The notes beneath the pieces were generated by a model. That model saw only the letters and a program-made list of their open reading frames with translations. It was not told the origin of the DNA and did no database searches. A stretch of 64,000 nt of DNA, taken from positions 103,602,368 to 103,666,367 of the forward strand of contig OZ026516.1 in NCBI GenBank assembly GCA_964019695.1, read 5' to 3'. This stretch comes from Loripinus fragilis. Lineage: Eukaryota > Mollusca > Bivalvia > Lucinida > Lucinidae. Within the stretch, counting starts at the first letter, position 1; every line of letters starts with the position of its first letter. Positions 12,905 to 49,247 of this stretch are shown here, in pieces. The position numbers were made by a program, and so were the translations under genes.

Positions 12905-13695
12905 CGATGCTGCGAACTACAGACCGATGTGGCTAATCTGCATCTGTTGTAAAACCGTAGAGTATATATTGGTTAGCAACATCAACAAGCACTTAGCCTT
13001 AGATAGCATACTTGCTGACTGTCAGCATGGGTTCGGAAGTCGGAGGTCTTGTGAAACCCAGCTGGTCCAGTTTGTGCACGATATGATCAGCAACCTAGAT
13101 GGTGCGATGAATCGGGGGCACAAGCAGACAGAATTGATCACCATGGATCTCGCAAAGGCCTTCGACAAGGTCCCACACAGGAGGCTATTACACATATTCG
13201 ATTACTATGGGATAAGAACGTCCACCCATAAATGAATCAGCTCATGGCTCTCTGGGCGCAGTCAACAAGTAGTCTTAGATGGTCAAGCATCAGATCAAGT
13301 CCATTTCTTTTCTTTCTAGCATACTGGCTTCGCTCAAACTTGAGCATTATGCCAGGGAGTCTTGAGCATTACGCCAAAGAGTGCTAATTTTGAAATTTTT
13401 ATAAAAAAAAAACAACAACCAACAAACAAAAAACAAAAAAAACAAACAAAAAACAAAAACTAAATGACTTACCTGATAGTATCAAGTCTTCAGTTCGCCT
13501 GTTCGCGGACGATTGTGTCCTGTATAGGAACATTCATTCATTGCAAGACTGTCTCAATTTGCAGGAAGATCTTGACAGTCTTTGGCTCTGGGAGGCCGAG
13601 TGGCATATGAAGTTCAATGTTGCCAAATGTCATTCTATGAGAGTGACTAGGCATTACTCACACAAAAAAATCATTCATCACTACACTCTGCAGAA
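12905..13695 (+). pseudogene. Degraded LINE reverse transcriptase fragment
   Basis: Frames at 12927-13235 and 13500-13690 carry RT palm pieces: [36 protein letters not shown] with the first catalytic Asp, then VRLFADDCVLYRNI with the FADD box and KFNVAKCHSM. They match the complete LINE at 49809-52592 ([30 protein letters not shown]), so it is the same CR1/Jockey-type family. The middle is lost and replaced around 13300-13460 by unrelated sequence including an A/C-rich simple repeat (13405-13460). Stops and frame changes make it dead. Its right edge abuts the sequence conserved upstream of gene A. Confidence 0.8.
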
Positions 13696-13708
13696 GAAAG
13701 AGACTTTT

Positions 13709-13762
13709 GACTTGGGGACGTTTTTTTAAAATATTATATCACATGATCAGACCATAAACAAA
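13709..13762 (+). promoter_or_regulatory. Conserved proximal upstream block of P450 gene A
   Basis: GACTTGGGGACGTTTTTTT, TCACATGA (13739-13746) and ACAAAATGGTGGCTGT recur in the same order upstream of gene B (49015-49090). The shared words mark the tandem duplication breakpoint or retained promoter/5'UTR. TCACATGA is an E-box-like motif (CACATG core). No clear TATA box is placed with confidence. Function is inferred only from conservation. Confidence 0.5.
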
Positions 13763-39074
<25,312 letters not shown>

Positions 39075-39190
39075 TGACTAGTGACAAAGTGAGGTGAATA
39101 TTACACCCATGATAAAGACAACACTGATCTCATTAGTAAAGGTTAGCCAAGATATTGACACAATGACAATCTGTGATAAATATAAAAAAA

Positions 39191-39196
39191 AATAAA
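39191..39196 (+). terminator. Probable polyadenylation signal of gene A
   Basis: AATAAA 117 nt after the TAA stop, in an A-rich context. No other AATAAA is closer to the stop. The cleavage site is not seen directly. Confidence 0.55.
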
Positions 39197-39317
39197 GACA
39201 AATAGGTAGTAGTTTTTGTCAAACCTGCTTTTAGCAGGGTGTGACATAGTTCAAATTTCCATCCGCCAACAATTTACATTAAAGTGACATACTATTAGTC
39301 CATTAAAGCAAAATTGT

Positions 39318-39485
39318 TGAGCGTAAAAATACAATTATTTTCTTACCCAGCAATCTTAACATATGCTTTGGGTGCTCAAAAGAACCGTCTCAATGAGACG
39401 GTTCTTTTGAGCACCCACAACATATGTTTTGGTTGAGAAATAAGAAAAATAATATTCAGTAACGCTCATTTATCTGGAGGCCTGA
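39318..39485. repeat. 'GGGTGCTCAAAAG' inverted-repeat element
   Basis: The best-preserved copy: CATATGCTTTGGGTGCTCAA, AGAACCGTCTCAATGAGACG and the inverse TTGAGCACCCACAACATATG. Downstream of gene A. Confidence 0.78.
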
Positions 39486-39540
39486 AGTGAGTTTCTCTGT
39501 AGCAGTGATAGCTGTGAGTGTCAAATCTTGCATAATAATT

Positions 39541-39776
39541 GAGCTGTGACATGTGATTTCCAACATTGTGACATTTTGACAAGTGTAGACTCAGAAGAGC
39601 TTGTGCAGCCTCCTTTTAAGTTAAGAAACTCCAAATGATATTCGTCAGTAACTTAACACTCATAGAATATTCCAACGACTTACAAAGGCTCTTATCAGAC
39701 TGGGCGTATGCGCAGGCTGATCTGAGGCTTTTCTGGTCGCACATACCACATTGTTGGAAATCTCATGGTGTGGCTG
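39541..39776. mobile_element. GAGCC MITE, 236 bp, TSD AATT
   Basis: Left GAGCTGTGACATGTGATTTC, right inverse CATTGTTGGAAATCTCATGG ending GTGGCTG. AATT sits on both sides (39537-39540, 39777-39780). Interior includes GACTGGGCGTATGCGCAGGC. Same family as 41125 and 57619. Confidence 0.85.
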
Positions 39777-40133
39777 AATTGTTCTCTGCATAATCTTCAA
39801 GTACCCACTGTGACCCAGTGACCTTGACCTACACTTTATGCTTCTTTGACTTTAACACTGGGCAAGTGTGACACCACCTTCCCTAGAATTCTTGTATGGT
39901 TGAATATATGCCAAGATAATAAATAAAAACTATCTATGATAAATATTACACCAATCTGAAGGCAAAATAGGCAGTTGAATGTTTGCCAAGATAACAACTT
40001 TAGACAAACTGTGATAAATATAATAGAAGATAAAGAAATTTGGTCAATGTGAAAAAGTGATTTTTATATGTTTTTCTGCGTTTATAATCAAAGCATCCAT
40101 GATGAATGTGAAAAAAAATATTCCTGAAGACGT

Positions 40134-40312
40134 TCACCTTAGCTCAGTTGATAGGGTTTTAGACTTGTGGCCAAGAGGTTGTGGGTTTGGAATCCTATAC
40201 TGGCAGCACTGTGTAGTTTTCTTGAACAAGGCATGTAATTCCAATTGCTTAGTACTGAAAACGGCCCGACATGACTGAAAATAGCTTACTGGGAGTTAAA
40301 GCATTTAAATAA
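40134..40312 (+). repeat. tRNA-derived SINE
   Basis: Head CACCTTAGCTCAGTTGATAG with A box; B-box-like GTGGGTTTGGAATCC; body GAACAAGGCATGTAATTCC and TTGCTTAGTACTGAAAACG; 3' CTTACTGGGAGTTAAAGC. Diverged, with an AT-rich tail. The frame at 40057-40278 overlaps it and is not a gene. Confidence 0.72.
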
Positions 40313-40580
40313 AGGATATCATTTGTACAAATCTGATTATGACTAGAATATGATCAAGAACAATTCCAGTCTAATTTTTGCACCAAATTAGAAAGGGTTG
40401 CTGCGCATTCCACCTTGTATTTATGAAAATAATCTAAGAACAAACCACCATTTACAACATAGCTAAGGGAAGTATACAAGAACAATGGAAACAGTCATTA
40501 ATGGTTATGAATTGTTGACTTTGAACCCTTTTTCTTCTAGAAAACTACTAGAAAGAAGTTCTTAGTGAAAGACATTATTA

Positions 40581-40800
40581 AACCCTTTTTATTCTGGCTA
40601 CAGGTAAAAGGTACTTTTGTGAACAGTGAAGACCTAGATCAGTTTCTGCATTGTTTGCTAAGATAAAAACAATCTTCATGTAGAGTAAAAAATCATTTTA
40701 TAGAAATTTAAACCGGCAACCCTTAAAATACAAAATGGACTATTCCATACTTATTGTATCAATATGTATTGGATAATCCATCAGAATGAAAAGGGTAAAC
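40581..40800. repeat. AACCCTTTT-bounded hairpin element, decayed
   Basis: AACCCTTTTTATTCTGGCT at left, GAATGAAAAGGGTAAAC at right, with GAACAGTGAAGACCTAGATC in between. Family as at 27462. Confidence 0.55.
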
Positions 40801-41124
40801 AAAACTAATCCCATGGTGTTGTTTCATACTTACAAAACTGAAAAAAGAGAAAAGAAAAACAAGTTAACCATACCAAGCATATAACACAAACATTACTGCT
40901 TTATTGGTAAAATGAAATTCTGTCTTAATCACTGTTCAAGAAAACATGTTCCATGCAGGCTCTAATGAAAACCTGGGAAACAACATCTTTGCTTGTCATC
41001 ATTTGCTGCACGAAATTTGAACACCATTATTACATTTTATGTGTTAATTAAGATTGGCACAATTCGCCTTTAAAGTATAGTTTTCAACTTACCACATGTG
41101 CTGTGTTCCTTACAGTGTTAAAAT

Positions 41125-41361
41125 GAGCAGTGACATGTGATTTCCAACAATGTGGCATTTTGACAAGCGTAGACTCAGACGAGCCTGTGCAGCATCCTCT
41201 TATGCTTAGAAACTCCAAATAAGGTTCAGTCAGTAGCTTAACAGTCATAGAATATTCAAGCGACTAGCAAAGGCTCTGATCAGACTGCATGTATGCACAG
41301 GCTGATCTGAGGCTTTGCTGGTCACACATACCACATTGTTGGAAATCTCATGTTGCGGCTC
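41125..41361. mobile_element. GAGCC MITE, 237 bp, TSD AAAT
   Basis: Left GAGCAGTGACATGTGATTTC, right inverse GGAAATCTCATGTTGCGGCTC. AAAT on both sides (41121-41124, 41362-41365). Full-length and close to the 39541 copy in sequence. Confidence 0.87.
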
Positions 41362-41554
41362 AAATAGCTTTGGCATCTGCTCATATTTCTACATGTATAT
41401 AGAAATAAATGTCTCCCAAGAGCATCTGTCTCACGAGACTGAGAGCAAACAGATTATATTTCCTTATACAAATGTAATGTTGTGCATTGTATGTTAACTT
41501 ATTCTCTCAATTTCGATTTATATTGTGATATTGTCTGTAATTGTACATGTTACT

Positions 41555-41954
41555 CACTGGTAAATGTATACGTCGATTTGGTGGTATTTACGCATATTGC
41601 CGGTACTTCATAGACCAGAAGTGGTAGATATTGGTGTTAATACTGTATAGAAAAACATTCCATATGCCTAATCGACTATAGACTTCAATCATTTTTTAAG
41701 TATTCAGTATGTGCATGGCGATTTATGTAAGCATTTAGTAACAGATTCGAGTACTGATCATGCAGATCAGTACTGGAATCTATTCTTAAATGCTTACATA
41801 AATCGCCATGTGCATGCCAAATACTTAAAAATGATCTAATTCTATAGTCCTTTAGGCATATGGCATGTTTTTCTATATAGTATTAACACCAATATCTACC
41901 ACTTCCCGGCAATACGCGTAAATACCAGCAAATCGACGTATACATTTACCAGTG
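41555..41954. mobile_element. 400-bp near-perfect palindrome with CACTGG ends
   Basis: The left arm starts CACTGGTAAATGTATACGTC and the right arm ends GACGTATACATTTACCAGTG. The arms are almost 200 bp, with a centre near AGTACTGATCATGCAGATCA. Animal CACTA/Chapaev elements have CACT(A/G) termini, but I see no clear 3-4 bp target duplication, so the class is uncertain. Confidence 0.78.
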
Positions 41955-43080
41955 TGTGTTATGAACAATAAAGTATATTTTAGTATAGTTACAACGTTTC
42001 TACAAGTGTTCTGGCAACATTTCAAGACTCTTCTTTATTTACAACTGAAAATATTCCTCCTCACTAAGTATCTCTAACCTCTTCAAGGGTCTGCTCACTA
42101 AGCTCAGAGGGAGAGGTGAAAATTGTCTCCAAAACCTTTCCAAGGAGTTTGCTCTGTAGATTCTTGTTAAGTGCTTGTATATTAATCCTTTGTATACTAA
42201 AAAAACATAAAAGGTGCCATTTCATCAGTGCCTGCACTGTTGGCTTGAGCAATCTGGGTGGACTGAAATACATCTAAATTTGAGAATTCATATCTGTGAC
42301 CCATTATGTAATATGTACATTCCTGATTTATTCATTGGAATCATTGTTAGCTGTTTTCATGATAATCCCAAAAGAATGATCCAAAAGATAGGTATGGTAA
42401 TGGCCAATGACTGGGCTGTCACTGATACTGATATGGTTAGAACCATATCAACGGTTAAAACACAAATGATTTTTATGTTGCAGTCACAATAGAGTAACTA
42501 TATACATGTATATACACTTGTATAATTCAAGCACAAAAAGCTATTGGGAAGAGTTATTATGCTACAATCACAATCCTTAAGGGAGTTAACATAATTTCAA
42601 CACAAAAAAGAAACTGTTTTAGCTAACCTGACAGCAGCTTGACTAACTCAATGATTTTGTAAGAATCAAAGGAAGGACACTGTTCAGTTGCAAACATATT
42701 GATAGTAATCAGTGTTTGATTATAGCCTTATATATGTCCTTGTGAGCGAAAGCATTATTATTTTCTTTCCACCAAAATTTACCTGTATCAACTCTCTGCC
42801 TACAAAAATGAATTTTGTTTATTATCAAAATCCCTGTCCACACAGTTGCTGGATAGGTCTTTTTTGTTCACAGAGCACATTTTATCTTATTTGGCTGGTC
42901 AAAATATGTTAACGTAGAATATACCCATCATCTTGACCAATCAAAATGCGACTACATTTGCTACATATAAGTAGATCATGAATAAGTGGTACCATGAATG
43001 TTGATCATTGCTTATAGAGACAGATGTATTAATATATTTAAACTGAATAAAAAATTTGAAATTCTCCAAGAAACCATTTA
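41955..43080. other. Intergenic, no gene seen
   Basis: AT-rich DNA with short unconvincing frames on both strands (92 residues or fewer). No repeat boundary is clear. Confidence 0.45.
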
Positions 43081-43084
43081 AGAT

Positions 43085-44690
43085 GCTAAACAGTGTCATG
43101 GTTATAGCTATGGTTTCCTCTAATTGCATGATGGTGAGCCAGGGTTAACTTACATAATAGCAACCCATGCCTAAAACTTTCATCAGTTGGTGCTGGTATC
43201 TGGATGCTGGATTGTTTCTCTGTTATGAGGGAGTATCCATGCGAGTTGAGCAATATATGTGATTTAACAAATTTGGTATCTGGGTCAAAGATATGGCCTG
43301 TAAAATTTATTTGAGCCGCACCCATCCCCCTTTGGCTACTCTCTGTTCTAAAGTGGTGATTCTTTTGTGAATACGTTGCTTGTTGTTGCCCCCATTGTCC
43401 CTTGGGTTTTGGGTTTGGTTTTGTTTTTGTGATATAGTTCTATGTGTTCTTTCTAGGTGTGCAATTATTCCTCTTTTTCTTTTTATGTGTGTATATGTGT
43501 TTGCCAGTGTTCTAGTCCCTTACTCGCGGTGCCTAAATGTGATATATTAGTGATGCATTTTTAGCCATACATATACTTGCTCGTTTTCTGTCGTTTGTCA
43601 TTGTCCAGTCAAGCGTGATGCAATGACTAAAGGTAATCAGTTTTATGAAACAGTGACAACTAATAATGGTTTGCGTGCTAGTGTTTGCTTTGGTCAATGC
43701 TTATTCTTGCTAATGATAAAATATGGTCATTGTCCATCATTATTTATATCTAATATAAGAGCCTTATTGAAATTCTATTGCTCGGTATTTTGATTGTATT
43801 CGCTCTATTGTGTCGTTGTGCTCTCACGATTGTCACTGATCATATTTTGAGTCTATTTATTCTTTTATCAGCTGGGAGTTTGTTTCTTAGGTGCAATACT
43901 CATTATACGAAACTGCAGCATTACTAACTTTGAAGCGATCAGCTAGTTGTTGTTCTTCATATTTCTTTTGAATCAATCTTCTCTTTCTTTCATCTTCCGC
44001 TCTCTTAACAGTATGTTCATGTGGCACTTAAAAATATTCTCTGGACATTTTCTTCTAGGTGACCGCTCGCTTTTAAAACCACCAGCTTTTTGTCCAAAGC
44101 TGAATTTTTTCCAATGCGTCCCTAAATTTTCATTCTTTATATGAACTAATGTTTTCGCTTTGAGGTTAATGTCGTCCTTTGGACCAATACCGGCATGGAT
44201 TACGTTTGCAGATGACCTGTTACCAAGCATTAGGCGCCTTTGAACATTTTTGTTACTAGTTGCTTTTCTCAATTATCCAGTTATGTACCACTCTCGATAT
44301 CACTTTACCCTAAGTCTTTCACCTGTCTAACTCAGTCCTCTTTGCTAGCCAGTTTTCAGAAGCTACTGAATTGATGTATTAGAGACAGCTCATTTTGTTG
44401 TTTGCATGAGTGTATGCGTTACAACTGTCCTGGTAAATGATTTGAGTTCTTTTGAGACGTTTTCTTGGATTGGAATCTGTGAAGACAAAACGTTTTACCA
44501 AGAGCACAACACCAGGACGTCTCTACCACTGAGCAATTCCATTTCAATCATTTTGATGTTTGGAATTGACTTTCATACATTATAGTGCATACCTTTTTGT
44601 ATATCAATACTATAGTCAGGCATGTTTTGAGAATATGCAGGTAAGTTTTATGAAACAGTGACAACACTACATCCAGATATTTGGACGATA
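43085..44690 (+). repeat. Decayed retroelement-like region, unresolved
   Basis: Scattered resemblance to the 10.7-12.7 kb element (GGTTTCCTCTAATTGCATGA near 43110; the phrase TTTTATGAAACAGTGACAAC at both 43640 and 44646). A 99-residue minus-strand frame at 43973-44272 is basic (RKATSNKNVQRRLMLGNRSS) but not identified. The assignment is tentative. Confidence 0.35.
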
Positions 44691-44992
44691 TTTTAAACAT
44701 AAATAATGTGTATTTTGACAATATGGTAAGTCAAATATACCCTTCAGAGCTCTGATTGAATAAAGCCAATACATCTGATACGGAAGCCGCATTTTTAGAC
44801 TTGCATTTGTCAATTTCTAATGATATTGTTTCTACCAAAATTTATAATAAACGTGACGACTTTGATTTTGAAATTGTCAATTTCCCATCTTTAGATGATG
44901 ATGTTCCTCGCTCTAAATCCTATGGAGTCTATATCTCTCAACTCATTCGTTTTGCTAGAGCATCGAGCTATGAGGGTCTGGATGGGGTTTAA
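44690..44992 (+). pseudogene. Reverse-transcriptase element, ORF fragment, copy 2
   Basis: Matches 10740-11020 nearly codon for codon: NKANTSDTEAAFLDLHLSIS, DFDFEIVNFPSLDDDVPRS, GVYISQLIRFARASS. An in-frame TGA replaces sense codons just upstream (after CAGAGCTC), so the copy is dead. Homology stops at about 44975, where an AATGAATA-rich simple repeat begins. Confidence 0.65.
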
Positions 44993-45110
44993 TGATTAGT
45001 GAATAATGGCCCTTTTTTATAATGAATAGTGAATGAGCCAAAAAATAATGAATAGTAAATAATGAGAGCCTAAAAAATAATGAATAATCCTATTTTTTAA
45101 TGAATGGCCG
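44993..45110. repeat. AATGAATA-type simple repeat
   Basis: Degenerate repeats of AATGAATA, TAATGAATAGTGAATGA and AAAAAATAATGAATA; compositionally simple, no gene. Confidence 0.7.
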
Positions 45111-45119
45111 TGTTTTTGT

Positions 45120-45260
45120 GATGTAGCTCTTTGTGCAGCTGAGGAAGAGTGAGCTGGTTGCTTAAATTTAATTGCAGCCTTGCTGTCGTCTCTTTGTGTC
45201 GCTGAGAAAGAAAGAGCTAGTCGCTTAAATTTGATTGTAGTCTTGCTGTCATCTGGGTTT
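45120..45260 (+). repeat. Two tandem units of about 66 bp
   Basis: TAGCTCTTTGTGCAGCTGAG...TTGCAGCCTTGCTGTCGTC is followed directly by CTCTTTGTGTCGCTGAGAAA...TTGTAGTCTTGCTGTCATC. Diverged tandem duplication. The 112-residue frames around 45180-45687 on both strands lie in repeat DNA and are not called. Confidence 0.6.
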
Positions 45261-45699
45261 AATTATTTACTCCCCACCTCCTCCACCCAAAAAACGCAAA
45301 CACGTGGCTGTTGTTTCTGTCTTTTCTCAGGCGGTGGTTATGTTGTTACTACAAATAATGGGGGCACACAATGGGAGCAGCAACAAACAATGAGCCAACA
45401 AAAGTGGAATCAACTACCACCTTATAATCTATATAGCCAATCCAATTTGACCTTGTCGCGAGAAAATCTGACTGTTGCATGCGAACAACAAGGACGGAGG
45501 CCAGCCTGTACAGTCTGATCAGCGTCTTTGTTATTCGTTCTTTGGAGAGAATGATAGTTGAAGTTGTTGTATGGCAAATTTCGATATTGTAACTAGTCTC
45601 GGTTGCTGAACAGGTCTGATTGAGCCTTACCTGGAAACTCCAAAGCCCAAACAAGATTTTCGATGTATACAACACCAAAAGTACCATCTTAGAAGGTTA

Positions 45700-46860
45700 A
45701 GCTTTTAGGCATGTCCCTGAATGGTATATTTGGATTTTATTAAATGATAACCTCAATATTGTGTTCTGTTTTCAGGCCCTTTAATTGCGTTAGGAAATAA
45801 TACGTACGTTGGAGTAATAAAATCATCAAATATTGCGTACAGAAATACGATTTTGAATCTTATTTAGTGCTTCACTTTTTGTCCTTCATTTTTTGTCATT
45901 TCCAAAACGTTTACAAATAATGAACCAAAGATCCATAATCTTTTTCCCAGCAGAAAACCCTTTTGACATCCACAGAAGTCCACAATGTTTGGAATATATC
46001 ATTAAATACTTTATTAGACTAGGTGATGATGAAATATGTGAGAAAGACATGAAGCTGTGGTTTAACATGGGTATACTTTTTTTATATCATTACCGAACAT
46101 CTTGCTCGAAGCTTATCTTCACTTGAAGGTGTCTAGTTGCATAACAAACTGTACATCACTGGGTGTTACAGATTTAAGTTAAGAATGAAATAAGGACAAA
46201 AATGATAAAATATAATTTCCCAACTGTCATTTCCGAAATGGTGCTTGTTGCGGTAATGACATAGAGCCAAGTAATAACAGATTTTTTCTTCGAGAGCTTC
46301 AATGTATGATGCACGCTAGAAAGATTCTATAAATCTCTTTGGTTGTGTATTGTCCAAGTTCTGTGATATGGATGTTAATCTTACTGTCATTTCCGTAACG
46401 CCATTTCCACAACAAGAGAAACACGCAATTTCCGCAACTTTTCTTGTGGTTTAGCCCTCATTACAGGTAAACACTACCTTACGATTAAATGTAAGCTTAT
46501 TCTATCCATACAATGTTAATGGGGGGCTGCTATAATACATTATTTGAGCAGTTTATCTACATTTTAAACAGTTCTAGCACAACTTAAAGATTGAACAAAA
46601 ATAGTTGACCTTTTTGGGGGATTGTTTAATACTATATCCATTCTAATTTTGATTGAAATATTACTTCTGTAAAGGTCGTAATGTTCGCAATGTAACCGAA
46701 ATACATACACTTTACAAAAATAAAACGGTTAATATTATTGATAAATTGTTTTTGTGTTTTTTTCTTTCTGTTGTGGTAATGACATAATTGTCATGACTTA
46801 TGAAACTAAAGTAGATGAATTACGTCTTTTTAGTCCGAGATGTGTGCGGATAGTATTTGC
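45700..46860. other. Intergenic, no gene seen
   Basis: AT-rich sequence without a recognisable gene. Repeated small words such as TGTCATTTCCG occur (46228, 46387) with no clear unit. Confidence 0.45.
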
Positions 46861-46864
46861 AGTT

Positions 46865-48650
46865 AATCTATCTATCTCTTCATAATCCCGAACCCTCTTC
46901 CGAGTATTATTGGGGTGTTTGCATGCGCATGGTGTGTTAGTAAGAAAGATTAAAAACAAGAGGTTAAGATAAAAGAATGATAGTGAGATGAAAATAAAGA
47001 TGATAGTGTTAGATGTTAATAAGATGGAGTTAAAAGCAGATTAAAAACAGTATGCATTTAAGGCTGTGTATGATTGATCTCGCTGACTCCTGTTTTAAAG
47101 GAGTCAAGATCAGAAACCAGGACGAGATCAGCTGGTAACTTGTTCCAAAGAACAATGGATATGGGGAAAAATGAGTATTTATAATAACAGACTGATGTAT
47201 GAATCTGTCTGTAAGAAAGAGAGTGCATATGGCGAGTGTATACTTCAGGATGCTCAAAATATGATGGAAGTGGTATGGCAACTAGACCGTAAACGATCTT
47301 ATAGAACATAGCGAGGCGCGTGTCGGTACGTCTGTTTTCTAGGGATCGCCATCCAAGGTTGCTCAGCATATCCGTTACGCTACTATATGAGGAGTAGTCA
47401 TTCGTGACCCATCTGGCTGCCCTTCTTTGGACCTTTTCAATTTTGTTAATGTTGTCTTTGGTGTAAGGGCTCCAGACGACTGATGCATATTCAACCTGTG
47501 GACGGACAAGGGAGTTGTATGCCATGGTTTTGATATCTTTATTTTTGGTTACTACGTTTCTTTTGACAAAACCCAGTGTTTTGTTAGCGGTACTGGTAAT
47601 GTTGTTTATGTGGGTGTTCCAGCTCAGGTCCTTGCTGATGGTCACACCCAGATACTTCGCTGCATCCACAGATTCTAGTTCCTGGTTATGCATGAAGTAT
47701 CTGGACTTAACCGGGCTTTTTGAGCGGGTAATATGGATAACCTGGCATTTGCCTGGGTTAAACTCCATATCCCAGGTTCTCTCCCAATGCTGAAGAGACT
47801 CCAAGTCGGACTGAAGTACCTGACTATCTTGCATGTTGGTGACTGTCAGGTATACAGCCGTATCATCAGCAAATAACCTGACCTGGGACTGAATGTTTTC
47901 AGGTAGGTCATTGATGTACAATAGAAAGAGGAGTGGGCCCAGTACTGAGCCCTGAGGTACACCAGAGGTCACTTTGACCTCCTCAGATGACTCCCCATCC
48001 AGTACAACAGTTTGAGTGCGACCTATCAGGAATGACTGTATCCAATTTAAAGTGTTACCTTTTACACCAAAACAAGAAAGTTTATATAAGAGTTTTAGAT
48101 GATTTACTTTGTCGAAGGCTTTGCTAAAATCCAAAAGTATTAAATCGGTTTGCTTTCCCAAAGATAGCTGCCCTCCTAAGTCTTCTACTAGTTGAATCAA
48201 TTGGGTCTCGCATGAGCGTTTTTCGCGAAACCCATGTTGAAGTTCATAGAGGATGTTATGCTTGTTTAGGTGTGTTGAAAGGTTCGAAGCAATTATGTGC
48301 TCCATAACTTTACATAAGATACATGTCAAAGAAATGGGCCTATAGTTAGAAGGTTCTGTTTTGTCGCCTTTTTTGAATAAGGGACAGACTTGTGCCTTTT
48401 TCCAATCAGAAGGGAGTTGTCCGGTTTGCAGTGTTTTCTCAAACAAGAGGCAAATAACAGGAGCAATCTCTATCTTCAACTGTTTCAAGACTACTGGTTT
48501 GATGGAATCAGGACCAGCAGCCTTGTCAGGTTTCAGATTTGATAATAATTTTAACATACCGTTATGGTCAATTTTGATTTCCGGCATAGTGGAACATGTA
48601 TGAACATGCATTAATGTATATGTGTCGTTTACCCCTACCAAGAACGTTGA
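46865..48650 (-). mobile_element. 5'-truncated LINE (CR1/Jockey type)
   Basis: Covers the RT ORF below plus a 3' UTR that, read on the minus strand, ends GGGATTATGAAGAGATAGAT followed by an AGAT-type microsatellite tail. Short tandem tails are usual for CR1-like LINEs. The endonuclease half is missing, consistent with incomplete reverse transcription. It sits between the two P450 genes, in the opposite orientation. Confidence 0.8.
47058..48641 (-). pseudogene. LINE reverse transcriptase, open but 5'-truncated
   Basis: About 527 codons open. Visible: [73 protein letters not shown] with catalytic Asp, [24 protein letters not shown] (residues about 257-260 of the frame), and the C-terminal RRAARWVTND and FPISIVLWNKLPADL. 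No stop interrupts these domains. The N-terminal apurinic-type endonuclease expected of a full ORF2 is absent, and the frame start is just the 5' limit of the fragment rather than a true initiator. It is only distantly related to the LINE at 49809, so two LINE families are present. Confidence 0.85.
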
Positions 48651-49014
48651 TAGAAATCAGAACATCATATATGAAATAGAGCAACTGTCCAAAATGGACA
48701 TTTTTAATGGATTTACCCACCAACTATTCTACGGATACATGTAAATTAACATTTTCATATATACTTTTACCACAGTGTGATGCTTAGCTCATTTTAACTG
48801 TCTTCTGTCATTCTTTGACAGGCGCTGCTGAACATAATCCTTGAGATGATGTCGGATAAATAGAGAGAGAAAGACAGAAATAGTTCATATAGCAAAGGTA
48901 GAGTAAGGCAGGTAAGTATCTGTTAAAGATATTGATATGTCGCAGAGTACCTCGTGATCTAATGACATTAAATCACAGGGGGGGATGACGTTTTTCGGGG
49001 GGGGGGGGGGGGGG

Positions 49015-49087
49015 GACTTGGAGACGTTTTGACAGTTTACTATTTATCACGTGACTTTTGAGGTCACATGATAAGATAAGAGACAAA
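49015..49087 (+). promoter_or_regulatory. Proximal upstream region of P450 gene B
   Basis: GACTTGGAGACGTTTT, TCACATGA (49064-49071) and ACAAAATGG match the gene A upstream block. Gene B also has a perfect palindromic E-box TCACGTGA (49047-49054; USF/MITF/TFEB-type site) and TGATAAGATAAG, a double GATA-like motif, which gene A lacks. A 19-nt G run (48997-49015) lies directly upstream. The regulatory role is inferred. Confidence 0.5.
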
Positions 49088-49247
49088 ATGGTGGCTGTAA
49101 TTGGAGTTTTGGCTGCAGCTGTGGTTTGTTTGTTTACCTATTTGTTCATACAGTTGGAGAAGAAGAGGAAAAAGTTTGATCAGTTCGCTGGTCCTAGATC
49201 TTTACCTATCATTGGAAATGTTCACCAGATGAAAAGATCGGCGACAG
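49088..49247 (+). CDS. Gene B exon 1
   Basis: 160 bp. The ATG at 49088 is preferred over an in-frame ATG at 49058 because the upstream ten codons are absent in gene A, while the MVAVI start and ACAAA context are shared. Donor ACAG|GTAACG. Confidence 0.9.

Noticed and set aside
45180..45687. Overlapping 112-residue open frames on both strands
   Set aside because: Both lie in tandem and dispersed repeats (including an AACAAAGGCG-type piece at 45480-45540), have no family resemblance, and overlap each other on opposite strands.
39075..46860. A third P450 gene or pseudogene between A and B
   Set aside because: Searched by eye for EGHDTT, ExxR, PERF and FSAG..NC on both strands; none found in this interval.
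49058..49087. Upstream in-frame ATG as the start of gene B
   Set aside because: The ten extra codons are hydrophilic, come before the membrane anchor, and are absent from gene A, where the block is conserved as upstream sequence.
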